A stretch of 64,000 nucleotides of DNA. Origin: CAXNKH01 sp049296795 (lineage in GTDB: Bacteria > Pseudomonadota > Gammaproteobacteria > Burkholderiales > Burkholderiaceae_C). A program made the translations under genes and the position numbers. The stretch spans positions 1 through 64,000 of the forward strand of contig JBAQTC010000013.1 of NCBI GenBank assembly GCA_049296795.1, given 5' to 3'. Numbering within the stretch: position 1 is the stretch's first letter; every line of letters begins with the position of its first letter. Below the pieces are notes generated by a model. The model did no database searches. It saw nothing but the letters and a program-made list of their open reading frames with translations, and was not told the DNA's origin. Positions 17,107 to 26,149 of the stretch are shown here, piece after piece.

Positions 17107-18321
17107 ATGTTGTTGCCCGACTGGACGATGCTGAATGCTGTAATTGAGTGGTTAAGCCACGGCCTGCTGAACTTTGCCTGGTGGCAAATTGTTCTGTTTA
17201 CCTTGGCAGTGACGCATGTCACCATGATTAGCGTGACGATTTATTTGCATCGGCATCAGGCGCACCGCGCCCTGGATCTGCACCCGATTGCCTCCCATTT
17301 CTTCCGCCTCTGGCTGTGGTTGACCACAGGCCAAGTCACCAAAGAGTGGGCTGCGATTCACCGCAAACACCACGCCAAATGCGAACAGGCCGATGATCCG
17401 CACAGCCCCCATATCTACGGCATCAAGACCGTATTGTTCAAGGGTGCCGAGTTGTACCGGGCTGAGTCCAAGAACAAGGAAACGATGGCGCGTTTTGGCC
17501 ACGGTACACCCGATGATTGGATTGAGCGCAACCTCTACACCCGGTTTTCATGGCAAGGTGTTGGACTGATGATGATTCTGGATCTGGCATTTTTCGGTAT
17601 TGCCGGGTTGACGGTCTGGGCCGTTCAAATGGCGTGGACCCCCATCATGGCGGCAGGCATCATCAATGGTGCTGCTCATTTTTGGGGCTACCGTAATTTT
17701 GAGTCGCCTGAGGCCAGTACCAACATCTCGCCTTGGGGCATCATCATTGCGGGCGAAGAGCTGCACAACAACCACCACACCTACCCGACTTCGGCCAAAC
17801 TGTCGGTCAAGCCCTACGAGTTTGATATCGGTTGGATGTATATCTCGATGTTGAGCATGGCTGGTTTGGCTAAAGTCAAAAAGACACCGCCTAAGCTGGC
17901 TTACGGCAACATCAAGCCAGTCGCTGATGAAAAAACATTGGAAGCACTGATCGCCAACCGCTATGAAATCATGGCTGGCTATGCCAAAGGCGTGCAACTG
18001 GCGTTCAAACACGAAGTTGACGTGCTCAAGGCGCGCAGTGCCGATGCTGTGGTCATCAAGACGGCCAGCCGTTGGTTGCACCGCGACACCGACCGCATCC
18101 CCGCATCCGCTTTGCCAGTTTTGGTTAAAGCGCGCGAAGCCTCGCCTGTACTGGACAAGCTGGTGACCATGCGCGAAGAGTTGCGCCAACTCTGGCTCAA
18201 CACCAGCCTGTCACGTGAACAGTTGCTCGCTGATTTGCAAGCTTGGTGTCATCGTGCTGAAGAGAGTGGTATTGCCGTATTGCGCGATTTCTCTTTGAAG
18301 CTGCGCACCGTTCGGGTCTGA
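17107..18321 (+). CDS. Membrane fatty-acid (acyl-CoA) desaturase
   Basis: The 404-residue integral membrane di-iron desaturase has the three histidine boxes HRHQAH (48-53), HRKHH (85-89) and HNNHH (220-224), with hydrophobic hairpins between the boxes. This is the delta-9 acyl-CoA/acyl-lipid desaturase type. The C-terminal 150 residues (about 255-404) are a soluble extension beyond the core. It would introduce a cis double bond in membrane fatty acids, aiding cold adaptation. A rho-independent terminator follows directly. Confidence 0.9.
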   Translation: MLLPDWTMLNAVIEWLSHGLLNFAWWQIVLFTLAVTHVTMISVTIYLHRHQAHRALDLHPIASHFFRLWLWLTTGQVTKEWAAIHRKHHAKCEQADDPHSPHIYGIKTVLFKGAELYRAESKNKETMARFGHGTPDDWIERNLYTRFSWQGVGLMMILDLAFFGIAGLTVWAVQMAWTPIMAAGIINGAAHFWGYRNFESPEASTNISPWGIIIAGEELHNNHHTYPTSAKLSVKPYEFDIGWMYISMLSMAGLAKVKKTPPKLAYGNIKPVADEKTLEALIANRYEIMAGYAKGVQLAFKHEVDVLKARSADAVVIKTASRWLHRDTDRIPASALPVLVKAREASPVLDKLVTMREELRQLWLNTSLSREQLLADLQAWCHRAEESGIAVLRDFSLKLRTVRV

Positions 18322-18351
18322 ACAGCGCATAAAAGACTGGGCCCATGGCCT

Positions 18352-18384
18352 AAAGAAAAAGCCCGCTGATAGCGGGCTTTTTTG
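18352..18384. terminator. Bidirectional rho-independent terminator
   Basis: GCCCGCT (18361-18367) and AGCGGGC (18371-18377) form a perfect 7-bp stem with a 3-nt loop. A run of seven T follows on the plus strand and an A-rich run (AAAGAAAAA) precedes, giving a T-tract on the minus strand. It serves both the desaturase gene and the converging rpmB-rpmG unit. Confidence 0.9.
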
Positions 18385-18398
18385 TTGAATAAATTGAA

Positions 18399-18569
18399 TT
18401 ACTTCAACTTGATTTCTTTGTATTCCACATGCTTGCGAGCTTTGGGATCAAATTTCATGATCGCCATTTTCTCTGGCATGGTTTTCTTGTTCTTGCTGGT
18501 GGTGTAAAAGTGACCGGTACCGGCCGTAGATTCCAGCTTGATTTTTTCGCGTCCGCCTTTGGTTGCCAT
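18399..18569 (-). CDS. rpmG: 50S ribosomal protein L33
   Basis: The 56-residue protein reads MATKGGREKIKLESTAGTGH and continues FYTTSKNKKTMPEKMAIMKF to the end EYKEIKLK, a standard bacterial L33. It has no Cys, so it is the zinc-independent form. It lies 54 bp downstream of rpmB on the same strand, the usual rpmB-rpmG order, and its stop codon is 22 bp before a strong terminator hairpin. Confidence 0.97.
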   Translation of the reverse strand: MATKGGREKIKLESTAGTGHFYTTSKNKKTMPEKMAIMKFDPKARKHVEYKEIKLK

Positions 18570-18623
18570 ATAAATGCCCCTTAATGAGTTGAGGACAGCG
18601 CCAAAGGGCTGTCCCGTAAAGTT

Positions 18624-18857
18624 TTAGGCCTGACCGCGTGAGCGCAGATCTGCGAGCACGGAGTCGATGCCATTCTTGTCAATCAAACGCAGACCTGCAT
18701 TGGAAATTCGCAAACGAATCCAGCGGTTTTCTGACTCGACCCAAAAACGGCGATATTGCAAGTTCGGCAGGAACCGACGCTTGGTTTTGTTGTTGGCGTG
18801 GGAGACGTTGTTCCCAACCATTGGGCCTTTGCCCGTTACTTCACATACGCGTGCCAT
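18624..18857 (-). CDS. rpmB: 50S ribosomal protein L28
   Basis: The 77-residue protein starts MARVCEVTGKGPMVGNNVSH and has the family core NNKTKRRFLPNLQYRRFWV followed by RWIRLRISNAGLRLIDKNGID. Only one Cys is present, so the zinc-binding CxxC pairs are missing. It is the first gene of the rpmB-rpmG ribosomal unit. Confidence 0.97.
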   Translation of the reverse strand: MARVCEVTGKGPMVGNNVSHANNKTKRRFLPNLQYRRFWVESENRWIRLRISNAGLRLIDKNGIDSVLADLRSRGQA

Positions 18858-19068
18858 CAGGACACTCCGATACTTAAAACAGCTGACACTGTCACGGCCG
18901 GGCGTGGAGCCTGTCCGCTGGTGATTCAGCCAAACCTCGCCAAGTCAAGGGTGGCGGTAACCCTGAAACTCAATCCCTTCCCTGGACAGGGGGATCAAGC
19001 AGAACCCAAGATTATAGGCGAATTCGGTGGGCTGACTAAACAGGGTGTCCGCCCGGACGCCTTGCCGA

Positions 19069-20019
19069 TCAATCCTGTTCCAAGAAACGTTGGGCATCCA
19101 GCGCGGCCATGCAACCGGTGCCGGCACTGGTAATGGCTTGACGGTAGACATGGTCTTGCACGTCACCGGCAGCAAAAACGCCTGGGATACTGGTCATGGT
19201 GGCAAACCCTTTGAGACCTGATTGGGTGACGATGTAGCCGTTGTTCATTTCCAGTTGACCCTGGAAAATGTCGGTGTTGGGTGCATGACCAATGGCGATA
19301 AAACAGCCTTGCAATAGGATGTCTTCGGTGCTGTTGTCGGAAATTTTCTTCAGGCGTACCCCGGTCACTCCGCTGGCATCGCCGAGCACTTCGTCCAAGG
19401 TGCAAAAGGTTTTAAGCTCGATTTTTCCGGCAGCGACTTTGTCCATCAACTTGTCAACCAGAATCGGCTCGGCTTTGAACTTGTCGCGCCGGTGGATCAA
19501 ATACACCTTGGACGCGATATTGGACAGGTACAGCGCCTCTTCCACAGCGGTATTGCCGCCGCCCACCACGCAGCAGACTTGATTGCGGTAGAAAAAACCG
19601 TCACAGGTGGCGCAGCCCGATACGCCGCGACCCATAAAGCTCGCCTCCGAAGGCAAGCCCAGGTATTTGGCTGAGGCTCCGGTCGCCAGAATCAAGGCGT
19701 CGCAAGTGTATTGACCACTGTCGCCCTGGAGTGTGAAAGGTCGCTGGCTGAGGTCGACCGAATTAATATGGTCAAACACGATTTCAGTGTTAAAGCGCTC
19801 AGCATGGGCTTGGAAACGTTGCATCAACTCGGGCCCCTGAACGCCGTCCACATCGGCGGGCCAATTGTCCACATCGGTGGTGGTCATCAATTGGCCGCCC
19901 TGGGCAATGCCGGTCACTAAAACTGGACTGAGGTTGGCGCGTGCGGCATAAATGGCGGCGGTATAGCCAGCTGGGCCCGAGCCCAGAATCAGGACTTTGG
20001 CATGCTTGGAAACTGACAT
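19069..20019 (-). CDS. trxB: Thioredoxin-disulfide reductase
   Basis: The 316-residue FAD/NADPH enzyme reduces thioredoxin. The FAD motif GSGPAG is at 13-18, the redox-active CATC at 136-139 in SGCATCDGFFYRN, the NADPH motif is VVGGGNTAVEEALYLS, and the C-terminal FAD motif is GVFAAGDVQD. The length is typical. It is divergent from ftsK across a 150-bp gap. Confidence 0.96.
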   Translation of the reverse strand: MSVSKHAKVLILGSGPAGYTAAIYAARANLSPVLVTGIAQGGQLMTTTDVDNWPADVDGVQGPELMQRFQAHAERFNTEIVFDHINSVDLSQRPFTLQGDSGQYTCDALILATGASAKYLGLPSEASFMGRGVSGCATCDGFFYRNQVCCVVGGGNTAVEEALYLSNIASKVYLIHRRDKFKAEPILVDKLMDKVAAGKIELKTFCTLDEVLGDASGVTGVRLKKISDNSTEDILLQGCFIAIGHAPNTDIFQGQLEMNNGYIVTQSGLKGFATMTSIPGVFAAGDVQDHVYRQAITSAGTGCMAALDAQRFLEQD

Positions 20020-20169
20020 CGTAGAAACCTTTGTAGAACTGAAGAGCCAAGGCGTTGGGCCTGGAATGGTGTTGATTGTAAGAAATCACTGGCCGGGGCG
20101 AACCGATCGGCTCATTTTCGGTGGGATTCTGGTGGCTTGGGTTAAGCTTGCGCCTGCATTGTTAAAGAC

Positions 20170-22509
20170 ATGACCTACTCGCTGAACACATTGAATTCAT
20201 CCCGCACCAGTGGCGACGCTTCGGAGCGTTCGGGTTGGTGGCGTTTTGCCACGGAACTGGGCTTGGTGGCCGGATTGGTGTTGTTGGTTCTGTGGCTATT
20301 GGCCTTGCTGAGCTACTCAACACAGGATGCGGCCTGGTCGACTTCGGGTTCGGGCTTGGCCATGAAAAATCTGGTGGGTCGGCTGGGTGCTTGGCTGGCT
20401 GATTTCAGCTATTTTCTCCTTGGGTTTTCAGTCTGGTGGTGTTGGATTGCGGGTGTTCGGACCTGGTTGACGGCGCTGGCCCGTTGGTTGCGCGGCAGCA
20501 AGCTGGTTGAGCCCGAGTCGCAATCAGTTGCTGGTCTGGGGCATCGATTGGCGTCGGGTCGCTTGGCTTTTTGGTCGGGCTTACTGCTTCTGTTGTCGGC
20601 CAGCAGCGCCATGGAATGGTCACGCTTGTACAGCTTGGAGGCTCGTTTGCCGGGTTGGGCCGGTGGCGTTTTGGGCTATTTTTTCGGTCCTTTATCCGTC
20701 CAATGGCTGGGTTTCCTGGGGTCGGCTCTGGTCTGTGTCGCACTGGCCGTGCTGGGGGCGGCCCTGGTGTTTCGCTTCTCCTGGGGCCAGGTGGCTGAGG
20801 CCATCGGCGCCAAGCTCTATGGCTTGGTGCAATCCCGACGCGAGAAACGCGAACGCGAACAAGATCAGGTGTTGGGTCAGCAAGCTGCGCTGGAGCGTGA
20901 AGAAATCGTTGAGATTGAAGAGCATCATCCGCATTCCCCAGTACGGGTCGTGATTGAGCCTGTGTTGGTTGAGTCCCTGCCGCCGAGTGAACGCGTGACC
21001 AAGGAGCGACAAAAACCCTTATTCAGTGAGTTGCCAGATTCCAGGCTGCCCCTGGTCGATTTGCTCGATGGTGCACCGAACCACCAGGAGACCGTAGCCA
21101 ACGAAACGCTGGAGATGACCAGTCGCATGATTGAGAAAAAACTGCGCGACTTTGGGGTCGAGGTTCGGGTGATTTTGGCCTCGCCCGGCCCGGTGATTAC
21201 CCGTTATGAAATCGAGCCGGCCACCGGTGTCAAGGGTTCGCAAATCGTGGGTTTGGCCAAGGATTTGGCGCGCTCCCTCAGCTTGGTCTCGATCCGAGTG
21301 GTTGAGACCATCCCTGGCAAAAACTATATGGCGCTGGAGTTGCCCAATGCCAAGCGGCAGTCCATCAAACTGTCAGAAATTTTAGGCTCGCACGCCTACA
21401 ACGAAGCCAAGTCGATGCTGACCATGGGCTTGGGCAAAGACATTGTGGGCAATGCCGTGGTGGTCGATCTGGCCAAAATGCCCCATGTGCTGGTGGCCGG
21501 TACCACCGGATCGGGCAAATCGGTGGGGATCAATGCCATGATTCTTTCCTTGCTTTACAAATCTGAGGCGCGAGATGTTCGTCTGCTGATGATCGACCCC
21601 AAGATGCTGGAGATGTCGGTCTATGAAGGTATTCCGCATTTGTTGGCGCCGGTCGTGACCGACATGCGCCAAGCCGCCCACGGACTGAACTGGTGTGTGA
21701 TGGAGATGGAGCGGCGCTACAAGCTTCTGAGTAAATTGGGCGTGCGCAACTTGGCGGGGTACAACCACAAGATTGACGAGGCCAAAGCGCAAGGCGAGTT
21801 TATTTATAACCCCTTCAGCTTGACGCCAGAGTCGCCTGAACCGCTCGATCGATTGCCGCACATCGTGGTGGTGATCGACGAGCTGGCCGATCTGATGATG
21901 GTGGTGGGCAAGAAGATCGAAGAGCTGATTGCACGCTTGGCACAAAAAGCCCGTGCCGCGGGTATCCATCTGATTTTGGCAACTCAACGTCCCAGCGTGG
22001 ACGTGATCACCGGCTTGATCAAGGCCAATATTCCGACCCGGATCGCCTTCCAAGTGTCGAGCAAGATCGACAGTCGGACCATTCTGGATCAAATGGGGGC
22101 CGAAGCCCTGTTGGGCATGGGCGATATGCTGTACATGGCCAGCGGTACCGGTTTGCCGGTACGCGTGCACGGCGCTTTTGTTAGCGATGAAGAAGTGCAC
22201 CGGGTGGTCAATTACCTCAAAAGTCAGGGTGAACCCAATTACATCGAGGGTGTGCTCGAGGGGGGAACAGTGGATGGCGAGAGTGAGCTCAGTGATGGCG
22301 GTTCCGGCGAAAAAGATCCTATGTATGACCAGGCCGTTGAGGTGGTTTTGAAGAACCGAAAACCCAGTATCTCCTTGGTGCAGCGCCATTTGAAAATTGG
22401 CTACAACCGCGCAGCCCGCCTGGTTGAGGAAATGGAAAAAGCCGGCTTGGTCAGCGCCATGAGTGGCAGTGGCCAGCGCGAGATTTTGGTGCCGGCACGG
22501 GCGGAGTAA
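20170..22509 (+). CDS. ftsK: DNA translocase FtsK
   Basis: The 779-residue protein has four or five membrane segments in its first 210 residues, a short charged linker (about 225-300), then the alpha and beta motor domains with Walker A GTTGSGKS at 444-451 and Walker B-like HIVVVIDELADLMM. A C-terminal winged-helix gamma domain (about 715-779: MYDQAVEVVLKNRKPSISLVQ onward) recognises KOPS sequences. It anchors at the septum and pumps chromosome termini for XerCD resolution. The linker is short compared with E. coli FtsK, as usual outside enterics. lolA follows after 3 bp. Confidence 0.95.
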   Translation: MTYSLNTLNSSRTSGDASERSGWWRFATELGLVAGLVLLVLWLLALLSYSTQDAAWSTSGSGLAMKNLVGRLGAWLADFSYFLLGFSVWWCWIAGVRTWLTALARWLRGSKLVEPESQSVAGLGHRLASGRLAFWSGLLLLLSASSAMEWSRLYSLEARLPGWAGGVLGYFFGPLSVQWLGFLGSALVCVALAVLGAALVFRFSWGQVAEAIGAKLYGLVQSRREKREREQDQVLGQQAALEREEIVEIEEHHPHSPVRVVIEPVLVESLPPSERVTKERQKPLFSELPDSRLPLVDLLDGAPNHQETVANETLEMTSRMIEKKLRDFGVEVRVILASPGPVITRYEIEPATGVKGSQIVGLAKDLARSLSLVSIRVVETIPGKNYMALELPNAKRQSIKLSEILGSHAYNEAKSMLTMGLGKDIVGNAVVVDLAKMPHVLVAGTTGSGKSVGINAMILSLLYKSEARDVRLLMIDPKMLEMSVYEGIPHLLAPVVTDMRQAAHGLNWCVMEMERRYKLLSKLGVRNLAGYNHKIDEAKAQGEFIYNPFSLTPESPEPLDRLPHIVVVIDELADLMMVVGKKIEELIARLAQKARAAGIHLILATQRPSVDVITGLIKANIPTRIAFQVSSKIDSRTILDQMGAEALLGMGDMLYMASGTGLPVRVHGAFVSDEEVHRVVNYLKSQGEPNYIEGVLEGGTVDGESELSDGGSGEKDPMYDQAVEVVLKNRKPSISLVQRHLKIGYNRAARLVEEMEKAGLVSAMSGSGQREILVPARAE

Positions 22510-22512
22510 GAA

Positions 22513-23157
22513 TTGAAACAGCGTTTTCTTTGGTATGGGCTGACTTGCTGGGCCGTCTCGGCATCAGCCGGGGGGCTGGAAAGTCTGGATGCCTTTGTCA
22601 AAACCGTCAACAGCGGTCGCGCCGAGTTCGTCCAGGTTGTCAGCGCACACTCGCGTGATGGCCAAGGCGTTCGCAGCAAGACCTCCAGCGGCAGCTTCGA
22701 ATTTTCCCGCCCCAACCGCTTCAAATTTATTTATCGCAAGCCGTTCGAGCAAAGCATCGTGGCCGACGGCCAAACATTGTGGCTGTATGACGTTGATCTG
22801 AAACAGGCGACCGCCCGGCACCAGTCGCATTTGCTGGGCGCCACCCCGGCAGCGTTGCTGGCCACTGCGCCCGATTTGCGCGCATTGCAAAATGATTTCC
22901 AACTGAGTGAAGCACCTGATAAGGATGGGCTGCAATGGGTGGCTGCCCTACCCAGGAACAAAGACTCGCAGCTGCAGCTGGTGCGCGTAGGCTTCACGGC
23001 TGGGCAAGCTGTGGGTGCGCTGGCTGCACTTGAAATTATGGACAGCTTTGGTCAGCGTTCACTGCTGAGCTTTAGCAAGCTCGAGATCAACCCAGTCTTG
23101 CCCAAAGACACTTTCCAGTTCAAGCCACCGGCCGGGGTGGATGTGATTCGGCAATAG
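22513..23157 (+). CDS. lolA: Outer-membrane lipoprotein carrier protein
   Basis: The 214-residue periplasmic chaperone ferries lipoproteins from LolCDE to LolB. It has a signal peptide (MKQRFLWYGLTCWAVSASAG) and the LolA core: SGSFEFSRPNRFKFIYRKPFEQSIVADGQTLW split over 56-90, then the C-terminal DTFQFKPPAGVDVI. The start codon is TTG at 22513, preceded by GGCGGAG inside the end of ftsK; the genes are 3 bp apart and probably coupled. The ftsK-lolA-rarA order is conserved in many proteobacteria. Confidence 0.92.
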   Translation: MKQRFLWYGLTCWAVSASAGGLESLDAFVKTVNSGRAEFVQVVSAHSRDGQGVRSKTSSGSFEFSRPNRFKFIYRKPFEQSIVADGQTLWLYDVDLKQATARHQSHLLGATPAALLATAPDLRALQNDFQLSEAPDKDGLQWVAALPRNKDSQLQLVRVGFTAGQAVGALAALEIMDSFGQRSLLSFSKLEINPVLPKDTFQFKPPAGVDVIRQ

Positions 23158-23229
23158 ATCGGTCAGTCAAAGCGGGCAGATTTCGAAAATACTTGGCGTC
23201 AACTGGATGGCCAAAGTCCCTGCGCGCCA

Positions 23230-23604
23230 TCAAGCCGCAAGGATGAAAAGCCAAATCACACAGCCATAGCCAAGAACCCAAAACAGGGAGCGTGCCGTGG
23301 CCTTGTCCGACAGGTAACAAGCAATGTAGGCGATTCGAAACAAGACGAAAAAGCCGGCCAACGCATCTATTTTCTCAGGGTCGGCCTCGGCCAAGATGGC
23401 CAGAATCACACTGGCAGCAAAAAATGGAAACGCTTCAAAGCTATTGGATTGCGCTGCATTAGCGCGCGATCTGAAACCGGTTTGTTTGGCCAACCAACTC
23501 CGCGGGTCATGGTTGTCATAGGCTTTCATTCCGGCTTTTGAAATGCCGGCACAAATCACAGGCAAAACACCTGCGAGAAAAACAGCTGAAACGACGAAAT
23601 TCAT
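23230..23604 (-). CDS. MAPEG family membrane protein
   Basis: The 124-residue protein has four hydrophobic segments and MAPEG-family features: WLAKQTGFRSRANAAQSNSFEAFPFFAASV, with the conserved Arg-Ala-xx-Ala-xx-Asn-xx-Glu pattern, then FRIAYIACYLSDKATARSLFW. Relatives are small membrane glutathione-dependent enzymes and YecN-like proteins, but the bacterial function is uncertain. It is antisense to the flanking lolA and rarA genes, so it interrupts the usual collinear cluster. Confidence 0.85.
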   Translation of the reverse strand: MNFVVSAVFLAGVLPVICAGISKAGMKAYDNHDPRSWLAKQTGFRSRANAAQSNSFEAFPFFAASVILAILAEADPEKIDALAGFFVLFRIAYIACYLSDKATARSLFWVLGYGCVIWLFILAA

Positions 23605-23811
23605 AGAAGTCCCTTATGCGGTTGGATCACCCATAAAACTATGGCAAGACCTGAAATTACCTTGAGTTTTGCTACTTTTCGTTCGACACAAGGTGAGTAA
23701 GCGCAAGTGTAGACCCAAGCGATCCATCGGTCCTGAACCCTAGCCTTGCAGTTCGCGTAGCCGCGTGGCGGAGGTACGTCACGCTTGCCAGACTCATTGG
23801 CGCGAAATGGT

Positions 23812-23831
23812 GGGGTGGGGGTGGGGTGGGG
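23812..23831 (+). promoter_or_regulatory. Potential G-quadruplex in rarA leader
   Basis: Four G-runs of 4, 5, 4 and 4 bases are separated by single T residues. They lie 38 bp before the rarA start codon, on the coding strand. Single-base loops favour a very stable quadruplex in DNA or mRNA. A regulatory role is inference. Confidence 0.5.
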
Positions 23832-23869
23832 AAATACGGACCGTTTGTGATGCGCCACAATAGCGCCCA

Positions 23870-25171
23870 ATGAGTGCTGCACCGCCCAAACACCAACCCT
23901 TGGCCGAACGCTTACGCCCCAAGACACTGGCGCAGGTCATTGGCCAGCAGCATTTGCTGGGCGAAGGCATGGCGTTACGTCTGGCATTTGAGTCAGGTCG
24001 GCCGCACAGTTGTATTTTTTGGGGTCCACCCGGAACCGGCAAGACGACGATAGCGCGGTTAATGGCCCATGCCTTTGACGCGCAATTTGTTTCCATCAGC
24101 GCCGTGCTTGGAGGCGTCAAAGAAATTCGCGAAGCGGTGCAGTTGGCTGAGCTGGCGCTGCTGCCCGAAGCGGAGCACGCGCCACGGCGCACCTTGGTGT
24201 TTGTTGACGAGGTCCATCGTTTCAACAAAAGTCAGCAAGACGCTTTTCTGCCTCATGTGGAAAGCGGTTTGTTCACTTTTGTCGGCGCTACTACCGAGAA
24301 CCCCTCGTTTGAGGTCAACTCGGCCTTGTTGTCACGTGCCACAGTCTACGTGCTGGAGCCACTCTCAAACGAAGACTTGAGCAAAATTGTGGACTCGGCG
24401 CTGGCGCTCGACGCGCTTGTTCCGCTGGAAGGCAAGGCCAGAGACCGTTTGGTGGCTTATGCCGATGGCGATGCCCGGCGTTTGCTCAACACCTTGGAAA
24501 CGCTGGCAGTGTCGGCCGCCCAGGAGAGCCGATCCGAGATCAGTGATGACTGGATGCTCAAAGTGCTGGGCCAACAACTGCGACGTTACGACAAGGGCGG
24601 CGAGCAGTTCTACGACACCATCAGCGCGCTGCACAAATCGGTGCGCGGCAGCGATCCCGATGCAGCCCTGTATTGGCTGGTTCGCATGCTCGATGGCGGG
24701 GTTGAACCGCGTTATCTAGCGCGGCGCATGATTCGCATGGCGAGCGAAGATATTGGCTTGGCCGACCCCCGCGCATTGCGTTTGGCGCTCGATGCCGCCG
24801 AGGTCTATGAGCGATTGGGAACACCCGAGGGCGAGCTGGCATTGGCCCAATGTGTGGTCTATCTGGCAGTGGCACCGAAGTCCAACGCGGTGTACAGGGC
24901 CTTCAATGAAGCCAAGGCCTTGGTTAAGAAAGAGGGAACTCGCCCTGTACCGATGCACTTGCGCAATGCGCCGACTCAGTTGCTGAAAGATCTCGATTAC
25001 GGCAAGGGCTATCGCTATGCCCACGACGAAGAAGGCGGCTTCGCAGCAGGTGAGCGTTATTTGCCAGAAGGCATGGCGGCTCCGGGTTTTTACCGACCCG
25101 TGGAGCGCGGTTTGGAGATCAAAATAGCGGAGAAGCTGCGCCAGTTAAAGGCGCGCAATGAAGTCAAATAA
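23870..25171 (+). CDS. rarA: Replication-associated recombination protein A
   Basis: The 433-residue AAA+ ATPase (MgsA/WRNIP1 family) acts at stalled replication forks. Walker A is WGPPGTGKTTIARL near residue 55, Walker B is LVFVDEVHRFNKSQQDAFL, and sensor 1 is FVGATTENPSFEVNSALLSR. The C-terminal tetramerisation part contains GGVEPRYLARRMIRMASEDIG and ends with YRYAHDEEGG and YLPEGM. The length is normal. The next gene starts only 7 bp downstream although it is unrelated in function. Confidence 0.95.
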   Translation: MSAAPPKHQPLAERLRPKTLAQVIGQQHLLGEGMALRLAFESGRPHSCIFWGPPGTGKTTIARLMAHAFDAQFVSISAVLGGVKEIREAVQLAELALLPEAEHAPRRTLVFVDEVHRFNKSQQDAFLPHVESGLFTFVGATTENPSFEVNSALLSRATVYVLEPLSNEDLSKIVDSALALDALVPLEGKARDRLVAYADGDARRLLNTLETLAVSAAQESRSEISDDWMLKVLGQQLRRYDKGGEQFYDTISALHKSVRGSDPDAALYWLVRMLDGGVEPRYLARRMIRMASEDIGLADPRALRLALDAAEVYERLGTPEGELALAQCVVYLAVAPKSNAVYRAFNEAKALVKKEGTRPVPMHLRNAPTQLLKDLDYGKGYRYAHDEEGGFAAGERYLPEGMAAPGFYRPVERGLEIKIAEKLRQLKARNEVK

Positions 25172-25177
25172 AACACC

Positions 25178-26149
25178 ATGACCCGTCTTAAATTTTTGCT
25201 TGTGCTGCCGCTCTTGGTGCTGACTTCGGTCGTGATTGCGCAGACGAGCTTCCCCTCCAAGCCTGTGAAAATTGTGCTGGGCTTTCCCGCTGGCGGGCCG
25301 CTGGACCAGCATGTGCGGCTGCTGACCGACAAGCTGCAAACCGTATTGGGGCAGCCGGTGCTGGTGGATTACAAGGCCGGTGCGGGCGGCATCGTGGGGG
25401 CGCAAGAGGTGATGAAGTCCCCTGCCGACGGCCACACCCTGATGCTGCCCAACACCGGTGTGATGGTGATCACCCCCGCGCTGTACAGCAAGCTGCCCTA
25501 CAGCACGCTCAAAGATTTTGTGCCAATTGCCCGCACTGCCATGCAGCCACTGGCGCTCTTGGTTAACCCTGGCGTGCCGGTGCAAACGCTGCCTGAGTTC
25601 GTTCGCTATGCCAAGGCCCATCCGGGGAAAATCAACTTTGGTTCGGCGGGCAGCGGTGGCATCAGCCATCTGGTGCCTGAAATGTTCAAGAGCGCCACTG
25701 GCCTCTACATGGTGCACATTCCCTACCGGGGCAGTGCACCTGCTTTTACCGACTTGATGGCGGGCCAGGTGCAATTCATGGCCGAGAGCATTCCCCAAGC
25801 CGCGCAGTATCACAAACAAAGCAAAGTGCGGGCCTTGGCTGTCACCAGTCGTGAGAGAAACCCTGTCTTGCCCGACGTTCCCACTGTGATGGAAACCGGT
25901 GTGGCAAAAAACTTTGAAGTGGTTGGGTTTTATGGATTCTTGGCCCCCGCAGGCACTCCCAAAGCCGTGGTGGACAAACTCAGCGATGCGTTTAAACAAG
26001 TGCTGGTCTTGCCCGAGGTGCGCAACCGCATGGTGAGCCAAGGGGCTGATCCGGCATTCTTGGGGGCGGAAGATTTTGCGAAATTTCTGAGCGATGAAAT
26101 GCCCAAATGGGCAGCCACCGTGAATGCATCAGGAGCCCGAGTTGACTGA
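25178..26149 (+). CDS. Bug-family (TctC) periplasmic solute receptor
   Basis: The 323-residue protein has a signal peptide (to about VIAQT) and the Bug family core: FPSKPVKIVLGFPAGGPLDQHVRLL, then VLVDYKAGAGGIVGAQEV and MVHIPYRGSAPAFTDLMAGQVQF. Bug proteins bind carboxylates, including aromatic acids such as terephthalate (TphC). No tctAB membrane genes are nearby, so it is an orphan receptor, a common situation in Burkholderiales. It starts 7 bp after rarA and overlaps the next gene by 8 bp, linking it to ring hydroxylation. Confidence 0.9.
   Translation: MTRLKFLLVLPLLVLTSVVIAQTSFPSKPVKIVLGFPAGGPLDQHVRLLTDKLQTVLGQPVLVDYKAGAGGIVGAQEVMKSPADGHTLMLPNTGVMVITPALYSKLPYSTLKDFVPIARTAMQPLALLVNPGVPVQTLPEFVRYAKAHPGKINFGSAGSGGISHLVPEMFKSATGLYMVHIPYRGSAPAFTDLMAGQVQFMAESIPQAAQYHKQSKVRALAVTSRERNPVLPDVPTVMETGVAKNFEVVGFYGFLAPAGTPKAVVDKLSDAFKQVLVLPEVRNRMVSQGADPAFLGAEDFAKFLSDEMPKWAATVNASGARVD

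Noticed and set aside
21382..22389. 335-codon minus-strand frame within ftsK
   Set aside because: It lies over the conserved motor domain of FtsK and shows no protein family features.
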